Both the position numbers and the translations under genes were made by a program. Below are positions 38,703-48,737 of a DNA stretch of 64,000 nucleotides, piece after piece (position 1 is the stretch's first letter; every line of letters begins with the position of its first letter). Source of the DNA: Chroococcidiopsis thermalis PCC 7203 (GTDB lineage: Bacteria > Cyanobacteriota > Cyanobacteriia > Cyanobacteriales > Chroococcidiopsidaceae). Location: contig NC_019695.1 in the NCBI RefSeq assembly GCF_000317125.1, positions 4,080,336 through 4,144,335 on the forward strand, written 5' to 3'. The notes under the pieces are model-generated. The model was not told the origin of the DNA. It worked only from the letters and a program-made list of their open reading frames with translations, and did not search any database.

Positions 38703-41700
38703 GTGAATATGATAGATACATACGTAACTAACGATTTAGCAATAATTGGGATGAGCTGTCGTTTTCCAGGAGCTAAGAATCTTGAAGAATTTTGGCACAA
38801 TTTGAAAAACGGTGTAGAATCAATCTCATTTTTTTCCGAGCAGGAATTAGAGGAAAAGCCGAAACCGGAAATTCAAAATCATCCGCATTTTGTGAAAGCA
38901 TCGGCTGTCTTAGATGATGTAGAATTATTTGACGCTTCCTTTTTCGATTTTAGTCCTAGAGAAGCCGAACTCACAGATCCGCAGCATCGTATTTTCTTAG
39001 AAAGTGCTTGGGAAGCGATCGAGCAAGCTGGTTACGTTCCCGATCGCTATGAAGGACGAATTGGCGTTTATGCTGGTGCAGGTTTGAATACATATCTATT
39101 GTTTAATCTATCTCCAGAACTTTTGCGAAAAGAATTTTTAAAAGTCTTAATTGCCAATGATAAGGATTACTTGGCTACACGTACCTCATATAAATTAAAC
39201 CTGACTGGACCCAGTATCAACGTACAAACTGCTTGCTCTACTTCATTAGTCGCGATCGGTTTAGCTTGTCAAAGTTTGCTCGATTATCAATGCGATATAG
39301 CATTGGCTGGTGGAGTTTCAATTAAAGTGCCACAAAAGAGCGGTTACTGGTATGAAGAAGGGGGAATTCTTTCACCGGATGGACATTGTAGGGCTTTTGA
39401 TGCCAAAGCACGGGGAACTGTTGGAGGCAATGGTGTAGGAGTTGTGGTTTTAAAACGATTGGCAGAGGCGATCGCAGATGGGGACTACATTCATGCAGTT
39501 ATCAAAGGTGCAGCAATCAACAACGACGGTGCTGCCAAAGTTGGCTACACAGCGCCTAGCGTAGATGGACAGGCGGAGGCGATCGCCGAAGCACTGGCTA
39601 TGGCTGGAGTTGAACCTGAAACAATCGGCTATGTAGAAGCGCATGGTACTGGAACGTCATTGGGAGATCCAATTGAGATTGCTGCTTTGAAAAAGGTTTT
39701 TCATGCTAGTACTCAAAAGCAGGGTTACTGCGCGATCGGTTCTTTAAAGACGAATGTGGGACACATGAATGCTGCTGCTGGTGTCGGTAGTTTAATCAAA
39801 ACTGTCCTAGCACTCCAGCACAAGTTACTGCCACCTAGCCTGCACTTTGAGGTGCTGAATCCCCAAATTGATGCCAGCAGCCCCTTTTACGTTAACAACC
39901 ATCTTTCCGAATGGAAGGCAAACGGCACTCCCCGCCGTGCCGGAGTGAGTTCTTTCGGTGTCGGTGGTACTAATGCCCATGCAATTTTAGAAGAAGCTCC
40001 TGTTATGTCTAGGCAGCAGGAACAAGGGAGAAAATATCAACTCTTAGTGCTATCGGCAAAAACTGATTCTGCCCTAGAAGCGGCTACAGTAAATCTGGTC
40101 GATCGCCTCAAGCAACATCCCGATCTCAACTTGGCAGATGTAGCTTACACCCTACAGGTAGGTCGAAAAGCGTTCGATCGCCGCAGAGTTGGAGTCGTCA
40201 AAGACTTGGATGATGCAATAAAAGTGCTGGAATTAAACGATCCGCAAAGAGTTTTTACCAAGTCCCAAGCATCGAAAGATCGCAATATACGTAAAGAGCA
40301 TCCAGTTGTATTTATGTTTACTGGTCAGGGTTCTCAGTATCCCAACATGACTAGGGAACTCTACGATAACGAACCGACATTTCGAGAACAAATCGATCGC
40401 TGCTGCCAACAACTCGAACCTTATCTAGGGCTAGATCTACGCCAAGTGCTATATCCTGGCGACGAGCAGCTAGAAACAGCCAGAGCTACATTAGAACAAA
40501 CTGCGATTACTCAACCAGCATTATTTGCGATCGAGTACGCCCTAGCAAAACTGTGGAATTCTTGGGGCGTGCAGCCAGTAGCTGCGATCGGTCACAGCAT
40601 TGGGGAATATGTAGCAGCCTGTATTGCTGGCGTTTTTTCCCTAGAGGATGCCTTAGAACTCGTGGCTGTAAGAGGACGGCTGATGCAGCAACAACCCCAA
40701 GGTGCAATGCTTTCAGTTCCCCTGTCAGCATCAGAGGTAAAATCTCTACTAGTAGAGACGTTTCATGAAACATCTCTACAGTTGGCAGCCAGCAACGCCC
40801 CGAATCTGAGCGTAGTTTCGGGTTCCTTTACAGCTATAGAGCAACTAGAACGTCAATTGCAACAACAGGGAATAAACTCTCGCCGTTTGCATACTTCCCA
40901 TGCTTTTCATTCCCAAATGATGGATTCCATCATTGAGCCATTCACTCAACAAGTTCAGAAAATTCACCTTCAGCCGCCACAAATTCCTTTTATTTCTAAT
41001 GTCACTGGTAGTTGGATTACCGCAGCAGAAGCAACAGACCCGAATTATTGGGCAAAACATTTACGTCAACCAGTACGATTTTCAGAAGGAATTACAGAGT
41101 TACTAAAACAGTCAAAGCAAATTTTTTTAGAAGTAGGACCTGGAAACACGCTAAGTACATTGGTGCGACAGCATTCTTCGCAACTGGCTGGACAAGTCGT
41201 ACTTTCTTGCGTGCGCCATCCCAAGAGCCAGGAATCAGATTTAGCATTTTTGCTCAATACCCTCGGTCAGTTGTGGCTGGCTGGCGTAACGATAGATTGG
41301 TCGGGATTTTATGCCTGGGAACAACGCCATCGCCTACCCTTGCCAACCTATCCATTTGAACGCCAGCGTTATTGGATTGAGCCGCCAGAGCAACTTTCTG
41401 CTGCCAGTAACGGTAAAGTAACAACTGGCAGAAAACCCGATATTACCGACTGGTTTTACATCCCATCGTGGAAACGCTCCTTACCACCAGAGCCATTACC
41501 ACCAGGAGAATTAGCTGGTAAGTGTTGGTTAGTGTTTGTTGATGAATGTGGCTTGGGTGAGAGAATAGTCAAACGGTTACAACTTGAGGGTCGAGAAGCG
41601 ATCGCAGTGCTGGTTGGAGAGGAGTTTCGCCGCATCAGCGATCGCGTTTGTACCATTAATCCAGCAACCCGCGCAGACTATCAAGCTTTATTGGCAGAAC

Positions 41701-43367
41701 TGGGCGATCGAGATCGGCAGCCTCAAGTCATCGCCCATTTGTGGAATATCACGCCCAGCGATCGCCCGTTGGAAAAGGCTCAAGTTTTCAGCTATGACAG
41801 CCTAGTATATTTAGCACAAGCACTAGGAGCTAGGGAAATTAAGCATTCCGTGCAAATCCAGGTTGTATCCAATAATCTGCAGGGAGTCTGGGGATCGGAG
41901 CTGCTCTACCCAGAAAAAGCAACTATTCTGGGTCTATGTCGCGTGATTCCACAGGAATACGCTCAAATCGCTTGTCGCAGCATTGATATCGTGCTGCCTG
42001 AAGCCGGAAAACCAGTAGAAAAACTCACAGAACAATTGATAGCAGAATTTGCCGCAAATTCGTCAGATATCGCGATCGCCTATCGGGAAACTCATCGCTG
42101 GGTAGAAGCTTTCGAGCCAGTCAAATTAGAGTCAACTGTCGCCAAGAAAACGCGATTGCAGCAAGGCGGAGTCTATCTACTCACAGGTGGATTGGGTGGC
42201 ATGAGTTTGGTCATTGCTGAATACCTAGCTAAGACAGTGCAACCAAAGCTAGTTTTATTGGGGCGATCGGTTTTTCCTCACCGAGACGAATGGAAACAAT
42301 GGCTGGCAAGCCACGAAGCCACTGATGAGATTAGTTGCAAAATTCGGCGATTGCAAGCCATAGAAAATCTGGGTGCTGAGGTGCTAGTCTTGAGTGCTGA
42401 TGTAGCTAATTTGGCACAAATGCAAGACGCGATCGCCTCTTCAACTGAGCGATTCGGTCAGATTCAAGGAGTGTTCCACACAGCAGGAGTCTATGGCGGT
42501 GGTTTAATTCAACTCAAAACTCCAGAAACAGCAGATGGTAATTTAGTCCCCAAAGTTCAAGGAACAAAAGTACTAGATCTCGTCCTCAAGGATACGCATC
42601 TAGACTTTTTCATCCTTTTTTCTTCAATTGCTTCCATTCGCGGTCAAGTGGGATATGCAGATTACTGCGCTGCCAATTCATTTCTGGATGCTTTTGCTCA
42701 CTACAAATCTTTGAGAGATAACACGTTCACCGCGTCTATTAACTGGGAAAATTGGCAAAGTGTCGGTATGTCAATTGCTGTCGAAGCTCGGCAGAAAGCA
42801 CTGACAGGCAAAGAATGGCAGCAAGGCATGACGTCCTCAGAAGGGCTGGATGCGTTGAGCCGGATTCTGGGTTGTCAATTGTCCCAGGCGATCGTTTCCA
42901 CCCACGAGCTGCAAACGCAAATTCAGCAAGACCGGACTTGGACGTTACCACCCCTACAGACCGTAGCCGATTGCGATCGCGAGTCCAAATTCCACCCACG
43001 ACCGACATTAAGTAATACTTATGTCTCTCCCCGCGATGAAATCGAGCAAGCGATCGCAGACATCTGGCAAGAAACTTTGGGCATTGACTCAATCGGGATC
43101 TACGATGACTTTTTTGAATTGGGTGGAGATTCCCTCGTTGCCCTGCCAATGGTGGCTCAACTACGGGATACCTTTCAGGTAGAACTACCTCTACCCACCC
43201 TATTTAACAAAGCTAATGTAGCAGCTTTAGCACAAGTCATTATTGACAACGAAGCAAAACCAGGACAGACAGCAAAAATTGCTCGGACTCTAAAGCGGGT
43301 TAAGGAAATGTCTACCCAACAAGTGAGAGAAGAGCTTGACGTGAAGCAAAAAGGAGGTCGCGTTTGA
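38703..43367 (+). CDS. Type I PKS module KS-AT-KR-ACP
   Basis: A 1554-residue module. The KS has Cys178 in QTACSTSLVAIGLAC, EAHGTGTSLGDP and KTNVGHMNAAAG. The AT has Ser632 in GHSIGEY and HAFH, so malonyl-CoA is predicted. The KR (about 900-1330) reads TGGLGGMS, with Ser in place of the last Gly of the NADPH loop, while the catalytic Ser and YCAAN remain. Its normal C-terminal tail (EGLDALSRILGCQL, IVSTHEL) leads into an ACP with Ser1477 (GGDSL). The module should add a malonyl unit and leave a beta-hydroxyl. Long identical stretches shared with the PKS at 21768 show recent common origin. GTG 38703 or ATG 38709 starts it; the stop overlaps the next start (TGATG). Confidence 0.92.
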   Translation: MNMIDTYVTNDLAIIGMSCRFPGAKNLEEFWHNLKNGVESISFFSEQELEEKPKPEIQNHPHFVKASAVLDDVELFDASFFDFSPREAELTDPQHRIFLESAWEAIEQAGYVPDRYEGRIGVYAGAGLNTYLLFNLSPELLRKEFLKVLIANDKDYLATRTSYKLNLTGPSINVQTACSTSLVAIGLACQSLLDYQCDIALAGGVSIKVPQKSGYWYEEGGILSPDGHCRAFDAKARGTVGGNGVGVVVLKRLAEAIADGDYIHAVIKGAAINNDGAAKVGYTAPSVDGQAEAIAEALAMAGVEPETIGYVEAHGTGTSLGDPIEIAALKKVFHASTQKQGYCAIGSLKTNVGHMNAAAGVGSLIKTVLALQHKLLPPSLHFEVLNPQIDASSPFYVNNHLSEWKANGTPRRAGVSSFGVGGTNAHAILEEAPVMSRQQEQGRKYQLLVLSAKTDSALEAATVNLVDRLKQHPDLNLADVAYTLQVGRKAFDRRRVGVVKDLDDAIKVLELNDPQRVFTKSQASKDRNIRKEHPVVFMFTGQGSQYPNMTRELYDNEPTFREQIDRCCQQLEPYLGLDLRQVLYPGDEQLETARATLEQTAITQPALFAIEYALAKLWNSWGVQPVAAIGHSIGEYVAACIAGVFSLEDALELVAVRGRLMQQQPQGAMLSVPLSASEVKSLLVETFHETSLQLAASNAPNLSVVSGSFTAIEQLERQLQQQGINSRRLHTSHAFHSQMMDSIIEPFTQQVQKIHLQPPQIPFISNVTGSWITAAEATDPNYWAKHLRQPVRFSEGITELLKQSKQIFLEVGPGNTLSTLVRQHSSQLAGQVVLSCVRHPKSQESDLAFLLNTLGQLWLAGVTIDWSGFYAWEQRHRLPLPTYPFERQRYWIEPPEQLSAASNGKVTTGRKPDITDWFYIPSWKRSLPPEPLPPGELAGKCWLVFVDECGLGERIVKRLQLEGREAIAVLVGEEFRRISDRVCTINPATRADYQALLAELGDRDRQPQVIAHLWNITPSDRPLEKAQVFSYDSLVYLAQALGAREIKHSVQIQVVSNNLQGVWGSELLYPEKATILGLCRVIPQEYAQIACRSIDIVLPEAGKPVEKLTEQLIAEFAANSSDIAIAYRETHRWVEAFEPVKLESTVAKKTRLQQGGVYLLTGGLGGMSLVIAEYLAKTVQPKLVLLGRSVFPHRDEWKQWLASHEATDEISCKIRRLQAIENLGAEVLVLSADVANLAQMQDAIASSTERFGQIQGVFHTAGVYGGGLIQLKTPETADGNLVPKVQGTKVLDLVLKDTHLDFFILFSSIASIRGQVGYADYCAANSFLDAFAHYKSLRDNTFTASINWENWQSVGMSIAVEARQKALTGKEWQQGMTSSEGLDALSRILGCQLSQAIVSTHELQTQIQQDRTWTLPPLQTVADCDRESKFHPRPTLSNTYVSPRDEIEQAIADIWQETLGIDSIGIYDDFFELGGDSLVALPMVAQLRDTFQVELPLPTLFNKANVAALAQVIIDNEAKPGQTAKIARTLKRVKEMSTQQVREELDVKQKGGRV
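43352..43358 (+). promoter_or_regulatory. Ribosome binding site deciding the start of the last NRPS
   Basis: AGGAGG, spaced about 9 nt before ATG 43367, lies in the 3' end of the PKS gene. It supports ATG 43367 over the overlapping TTG 43364 and indicates translational coupling through TGATG. Confidence 0.7.
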
Positions 43368-46300
43368 TGAGCATGGGTGGACTTTCTGCCGAGCAGCGCC
43401 AGTTGCTAATGTATTTGCTGGAGGAAGAAGACATTCAATCCCAGCAGCGATCGCTGCCATCTCTCAGAGCCGATCTAGAAGGACGGTATCAACCCTTCCC
43501 ATTAACCGACATTCAACAAGCCTACCTGATCGGTCGCAATGATACTTTTGAAATTGGTAATGTGTCGTGCCAAGGTTATACGGAATTTGAAAGCGACAAT
43601 TTAGATTTAGAACGGTATAACTTAGCCTTGCAGCGATTAATCGAGCGTCACGATATGCTGCGGGCGATCGTACATCCTCACGGACAGCAACAAATTTTAG
43701 CATCCGTACCTGCTTATCAAATTCCAGTTGTAGATTTGCGCGGACAAAGCTCAGAGAAGGTGGCTGCTCAGTTAGAGGCAATTCGGCAGCGGATGTCTCA
43801 TCAAGTCCTACCAACCGATCGCTGTCCTTTGTTTGAAATTTGCGCTTCGCGGTTAGACGATCGGCGCACCAGAATTCACTTTAGTATCGATGCCTTAATT
43901 GCCGACCAGTGGAGTTTGCAAATCCTGTTTCAGGAACTCGACGCTCTTTATCAAAATCCCGATGCTGCCCTCTCTCCCATAGAAATATCATTCCGAGACT
44001 ACGTTCTAACAGAATTATCGCTACAAACAGAAGAATTTTACCAACGGGCGAAAGAATATTGGCTCAATCGCATCCCCACGCTGCCACCAGCACCAGATTT
44101 ACCCTTGGCACAAAATCCAGCTCTGCTGACAAAACCTAAATTTCAGCGGATGAGTGCTACATTATCGCCTCCGCAATGGATGCAACTGAAAAATCGAGCA
44201 AAAAAGGCTGGGATTACCCCTTCTGGAATTTTACTCACTGCTTTTGTCGATATTCTCAAATTTTGGGGCAAAACCTCTAAATTTACGCTTAATTTAACCT
44301 TATTCAACCGTCTGCCTTTACATCCCCAGGTAAATCAACTGGTCGGAGATTTTACCTCGATGACGTTGCTGGAAGTTAAAGAATCAGCCCCAGCAACATT
44401 TGCAGAACGAGCAAGAAGTTTACAGGAACAGTTATGGGCAGATCTGGAGTATCGGCACTTTAGTGGCGTGCGCGTCTTGCGGGAATTATCGCGATCGCAA
44501 GGAGGCAAGACAAAAGCGATCGCGCCGATTGTATTCACCAGTACTCTAACTCTAGACAATTTAAGTCAAGACAACACGGCGATCGCAAATCAGACTGGGG
44601 AAACTGTCTACGGTATTACTCAGACACCGCAGGTATGGCTAGATCATCAGGTGTTTGAACAGGCAGGCACTTTAGTTTTCAATTGGGATGTGGTTGCAGA
44701 ACTTTTTCCTCCAGGGCTGCTGGATGATATGTTCAGTGCCTATTGTCATCTCCTCCAGCGCCTAGCTGATGAAGAAGAGGCATGGCATCAAACAACAAGC
44801 CTCGTACCAGTAGATTTGGCGCAACGGCAAGCAATCAACTCCACCACCGCACCAATACCAGCAGGGCTGCTCCACACGCTGTTTGCTCGGCAGGTAGAAG
44901 CGCGATCGCATCAACTTGCTGTAGTGACACCCAACCGTACCTTTACTTATGCAGAATTATTTCATCTTACCAATCAACTAGGACGCAGGTTGAGACAATT
45001 GGGCGCTCGCCCCAACCAATTAGTAGCTGTCGTGATGGAAAAAGGTTGGGAGCAGGTCGTTGCCGTTTTAGGCATCCTTACAGCCGGAGCCGCCTATTTA
45101 CCAATCGATCCATCTCTGCCTCAAGAGCGCCAGTGGTATTTGCTAGAGCAAGGAGAGGTACGGATAATACTAACTCAGTCACAGTGGGATTCAGCATTAG
45201 AATTTCCAGAAGGTACGATCCGATTGTGCGTTGACACCCAAGAGCTAGCAGGTGAAAGCGATCGCCCCCTAGAACCATTACAGCAACAGACAGATCTCGC
45301 CTACGTCATTTATACTTCTGGCTCTACTGGCACGCCCAAAGGAGTCGCGATCGATCATCGTGGTGCTATCAACACGATTGTTGATATTAATCAACGTTTT
45401 AATGTGCGATCGCAAGATCGGGTGCTAGCTCTCTCCTCCCTGAGTTTCGACCTGTCCGTTTACGATATTTTTGGCACTCTTGCCGCTGGGGGAACTATAG
45501 TTATCCCTGAAGCTTCGGCTACCAAAGACCCATCACGCTGGGCAGAAATAATTTTGCAAGAGCAGGTTACTGTTTGGAATTCCGTACCTGCCTTGATGCA
45601 AATGCTGGTAGACTATGCTGCCGTTCGTGCTGAAGTCAATCTTACCTCTGTGCGATTGGTATTGCTCAGTGGCGATTGGATTCCGCTCGGTTTGCCCGAT
45701 CGCATCATGGCTGCGAGCGAAAAAGCGCAAGTCATTAGCTTGGGTGGTGCAACTGAAGCCTCGATCTGGTCTATTCTCTACCCAATTCAACAGGTAAACC
45801 CAGCTTGGAAGAGTATTCCATATGGGTGTCCCATGACCAACCAACAGTTTCACATACTCGATCGCAATCTAGAGCCAGTCCCCGTATGGGTTCCAGGGCA
45901 ACTGTATATCGGTGGTGTCGGACTCGCTAAAGGTTACTGGCGCGATCGAGAAAAAACTGCCAATAATTTTATCATTCATCCGATAACAAAAGAGCGACTT
46001 TACCGCACTGGCGACCTCGGTTATTATTTACCAGATGGCAACATTTGCTTTATCGGTCGGGAAGACTTTCAGGTTAAAATTCAAGGCTATCGTATCGAGC
46101 TAGGAGAAATTGAGACAGCACTAGAGTTGCATCCAGCAGTTGCTCATGCTGTAGTTGCAGCCGTTAGCGAACAACAAAGTCATAAACGATTGGTGGCGTA
46201 TGTCGTTCCAGGCGAACAGCCAGCCCCCACTGACGAGGAACTGCGGCAATTTTTGAGCCAAAAGCTGCCAGCTTACATGATGCCATCCAGCTTTGTCCTG

Positions 46301-47980
46301 CTGAATACTTTGCCTCTGACTCCAAATGGCAAGGTAGATCGGCAATCGCTGCCAATACCTGGGGAAATCGTAGAATTGGAAAAAGGTTTCGTCCCACCTC
46401 GTACCTCTATTGAAAAAACACTGGCACAGATTTGGTCAAAGCTGCTTCATCTTGAGCAAGTTGGTATTTACGACAATTTCTTTAATTTGGGTGGTGATTC
46501 AATTGTTGGCATTCAGGCGATCGCCCAAGCCGATCGAGCCGGAATTCAACTGACTCCCAGACAATTATTTGCCTCTCCTACAATTGCCGAACTAGCAGCT
46601 GTAGCCGATCTGACTCCAGCTATTCCAGCCTCACAGCAACCTGTAACCGGATTAGTTCCGCTGGCTCCAATCCAACTATGGTTACTAGAACAAAATCTAC
46701 CCAATCCCCATCACTGGAATCTAAGTTTGTTGTTGCAGCAACAGAAATTAGATGCCTCACTGCTGGAAACTGCCTGCCAGCATCTTTTGTGTCATCACGA
46801 TGCTCTGCGCCTTCGTTGTGTCGAGAAATCGGGTTGGCAGCAGTACAACCAGGCTCTAGGAGAAACTGTAGCTTTTGAGCGCATTGACTTATCACAGCTC
46901 CCAGAGAACGAGCGATCGCCTGCCATTGAAGCTGCTGCTGCCAAGTTACAGACAACGCTGAATATGTCGTCAGGACCGCTAATTCGGTTCGCACTCTTCG
47001 ATCTCGGTTCCCAGCATGGCGATCGCATGGCGATCGCTGCCCACCATTTGGGAATTGACGGAGTTTCTCTGCGAATTTTAATTGAAGATCTGCAAACGGC
47101 TTATCAACAGCTCAGTCAGGGTGAGGCTATTCAGTTGCCACCAAAGACAACCTCTTACCAACAATGGACGAGAAAACTGACAGAGTATGCTCAGTCAGCT
47201 CAAATGCAGCAGGAACTTGATTATTGGCTAAAAGCTCTGATGAGGCAGAGCGATCGCTTACCTGTGGATTATTCTCTTGGCAAGAATACAGAATCTTCCA
47301 CCCGCGTTGTTTCTGGGTTTCTCGACGTTAAAGACAGTCAGGCTTTACTACGGGAATTACCGATAACTTATGGCGTTCAAATTCAAGAAGTCTTGTTGAG
47401 TGCTTTACTGCACGTCATCAGTCAGTGGACGGGAAAAAATTCGATTTTGTTAGACTTGATGGCTCACGGACGAGAAGACATCCTGGCAGATGTAGACTTG
47501 TCTCGCACAGTGGGATGGTTTACTACTATTTACCCTGTCTTTTTCCAGCTAGGTAATGCTCATTCTCCAGAGCAAGCATTGCAACCAGTCAAGCAGCAGT
47601 TACGTCAAGTTCCAAATCGCGGCATTGGCTACAGTTTACTCCGCTATTTGGCTTTAGAACCAAACATCAGCGAACAACTTAGAACTCTACCTGAAGCAGA
47701 AATTGCCTTTAACTACATCGGTCAAACAAACCAGCATTTTTCCGATACGTCTCTGTTTCAACTTGCTCCAGAATCTACTGGCTCGAATTTTGACCCGCAA
47801 GGAATTCGCAAGCATTTACTGGCTGTTGTTGCCAAAATTGGCTCGGGCAAGCTTCAGTTTGAGTGGATCTACAGTGAAAATTTCTACCAACGCGCCACAA
47901 TTGAAAACCTGTCTGAGAAATTTGTCGATACATTGCGATCGCTAGTCTTAACTAGGAAGGAATTCACGCATGAATCTTGA
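43364..47980 (+). CDS. NRPS module Cy-A(Cys)-PCP-E, last module
   Basis: A 1538-residue protein. The Cy domain (45-465) has DALIAD (Asp176-Asp181). The A domain (about 490-1010) has the same Cys code as the other three modules. The PCP has Ser1046 (GGDSI). The C-terminal domain (1105-1530) has HHLGIDGVS (His1227), TVGWFTTIYPV, IGYSLLRYL and FNYIGQ, which mark an epimerization domain and not a chain-forming condensation domain. No thioesterase, reductase or terminal condensation domain follows. An E domain at the very end of an assembly line is odd because E domains normally hand a D-residue to a downstream C domain; the partner may be the condensation-like protein at 48738. Preferred start ATG 43367. 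Confidence 0.9.
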   Translation: MMSMGGLSAEQRQLLMYLLEEEDIQSQQRSLPSLRADLEGRYQPFPLTDIQQAYLIGRNDTFEIGNVSCQGYTEFESDNLDLERYNLALQRLIERHDMLRAIVHPHGQQQILASVPAYQIPVVDLRGQSSEKVAAQLEAIRQRMSHQVLPTDRCPLFEICASRLDDRRTRIHFSIDALIADQWSLQILFQELDALYQNPDAALSPIEISFRDYVLTELSLQTEEFYQRAKEYWLNRIPTLPPAPDLPLAQNPALLTKPKFQRMSATLSPPQWMQLKNRAKKAGITPSGILLTAFVDILKFWGKTSKFTLNLTLFNRLPLHPQVNQLVGDFTSMTLLEVKESAPATFAERARSLQEQLWADLEYRHFSGVRVLRELSRSQGGKTKAIAPIVFTSTLTLDNLSQDNTAIANQTGETVYGITQTPQVWLDHQVFEQAGTLVFNWDVVAELFPPGLLDDMFSAYCHLLQRLADEEEAWHQTTSLVPVDLAQRQAINSTTAPIPAGLLHTLFARQVEARSHQLAVVTPNRTFTYAELFHLTNQLGRRLRQLGARPNQLVAVVMEKGWEQVVAVLGILTAGAAYLPIDPSLPQERQWYLLEQGEVRIILTQSQWDSALEFPEGTIRLCVDTQELAGESDRPLEPLQQQTDLAYVIYTSGSTGTPKGVAIDHRGAINTIVDINQRFNVRSQDRVLALSSLSFDLSVYDIFGTLAAGGTIVIPEASATKDPSRWAEIILQEQVTVWNSVPALMQMLVDYAAVRAEVNLTSVRLVLLSGDWIPLGLPDRIMAASEKAQVISLGGATEASIWSILYPIQQVNPAWKSIPYGCPMTNQQFHILDRNLEPVPVWVPGQLYIGGVGLAKGYWRDREKTANNFIIHPITKERLYRTGDLGYYLPDGNICFIGREDFQVKIQGYRIELGEIETALELHPAVAHAVVAAVSEQQSHKRLVAYVVPGEQPAPTDEELRQFLSQKLPAYMMPSSFVLLNTLPLTPNGKVDRQSLPIPGEIVELEKGFVPPRTSIEKTLAQIWSKLLHLEQVGIYDNFFNLGGDSIVGIQAIAQADRAGIQLTPRQLFASPTIAELAAVADLTPAIPASQQPVTGLVPLAPIQLWLLEQNLPNPHHWNLSLLLQQQKLDASLLETACQHLLCHHDALRLRCVEKSGWQQYNQALGETVAFERIDLSQLPENERSPAIEAAAAKLQTTLNMSSGPLIRFALFDLGSQHGDRMAIAAHHLGIDGVSLRILIEDLQTAYQQLSQGEAIQLPPKTTSYQQWTRKLTEYAQSAQMQQELDYWLKALMRQSDRLPVDYSLGKNTESSTRVVSGFLDVKDSQALLRELPITYGVQIQEVLLSALLHVISQWTGKNSILLDLMAHGREDILADVDLSRTVGWFTTIYPVFFQLGNAHSPEQALQPVKQQLRQVPNRGIGYSLLRYLALEPNISEQLRTLPEAEIAFNYIGQTNQHFSDTSLFQLAPESTGSNFDPQGIRKHLLAVVAKIGSGKLQFEWIYSENFYQRATIENLSEKFVDTLRSLVLTRKEFTHES

Positions 47981-48701
47981 AAATCGTAACATATTGAGAT
48001 TATCTGGCATTGTTGGGATTGTTGCATCAGTTCTCCTATGTATTGGCGCGGATTTAATGTTCTACAGCCCAAACATTGAACCTGGATTTTCTAATTTAGT
48101 CAACAGTTTAACCAGTCCATTTTCTGTTCCGCATTGGCGACTCGTACTCGGTCACTACTTAGTGGTTTTGAGCTTCCCAATTGCTATATATTCTGTATTG
48201 CACATTTACCTTGCTCTCAAACCGAGCGGACAACTGGGTACTCTACTTCTGATCGCCGTTGAAATTGCTACTGGAACTATCGGCACAGTCTATAACGGCA
48301 CTATACCTTTTTTTGGCACTGCCGTGCGAGTAAAAAATACTTTGCCAGAATCAATGCAATCCTATTTAATTCAAATGTTGTCTGAGTTTCAAGATCTTCA
48401 AATTGGGTTGCAGTTTGTTTTTTTGAGCGGATTAGCACTGTGGTCGATAATTTTTGTGGTTTTAGTATTAGGTGGAGAAACTCTTTATCCTCGCTGGATG
48501 GCACTTTTCAATCCAATTCTCATTGGGATTTCTTTAGTATTAGTTTTATCACTGCTGCCACAAACTATTGCCGAATATTTAGCACCAGTGTTTTTCTTCG
48601 GTTCTAATTTGATTTTCTACACGATATCAACTGTTACGGTCTGGAACAAGGAGGAAAAAGCAATACCCAATTTAGCAAAGACAAAACGTTCCTTTGTTTA
48701 G
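47970..48701 (+). CDS. Membrane protein of unknown function
   Basis: A 243-residue protein with about six hydrophobic segments (for example GIVGIVASVLLCIGADLMFY, TLLLIAVEIATGTIGTVYNG, IIFVVLVLGG, LVLVLSLLPQTIAEY). It overlaps the 3' end of the last NRPS gene by 11 bp, so it is coupled to it. I do not recognise the family with confidence; it resembles small DUF-type six-span proteins. Its position suggests a role in metallophore handling at the membrane, such as self-protection or export, but nothing in the sequence proves this. Confidence 0.7.
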   Translation: MNLENRNILRLSGIVGIVASVLLCIGADLMFYSPNIEPGFSNLVNSLTSPFSVPHWRLVLGHYLVVLSFPIAIYSVLHIYLALKPSGQLGTLLLIAVEIATGTIGTVYNGTIPFFGTAVRVKNTLPESMQSYLIQMLSEFQDLQIGLQFVFLSGLALWSIIFVVLVLGGETLYPRWMALFNPILIGISLVLVLSLLPQTIAEYLAPVFFFGSNLIFYTISTVTVWNKEEKAIPNLAKTKRSFV

Positions 48702-48737
48702 TTGCAAAAAATACTAGATATTCATTGAAAAATCACT

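Noticed and set aside
43364-47980. C-terminal domain as an ordinary condensation or terminal C domain
   Set aside because: VGWFTTIYPV, GYSLLRYL and FNYIGQ are epimerization-domain hallmarks.
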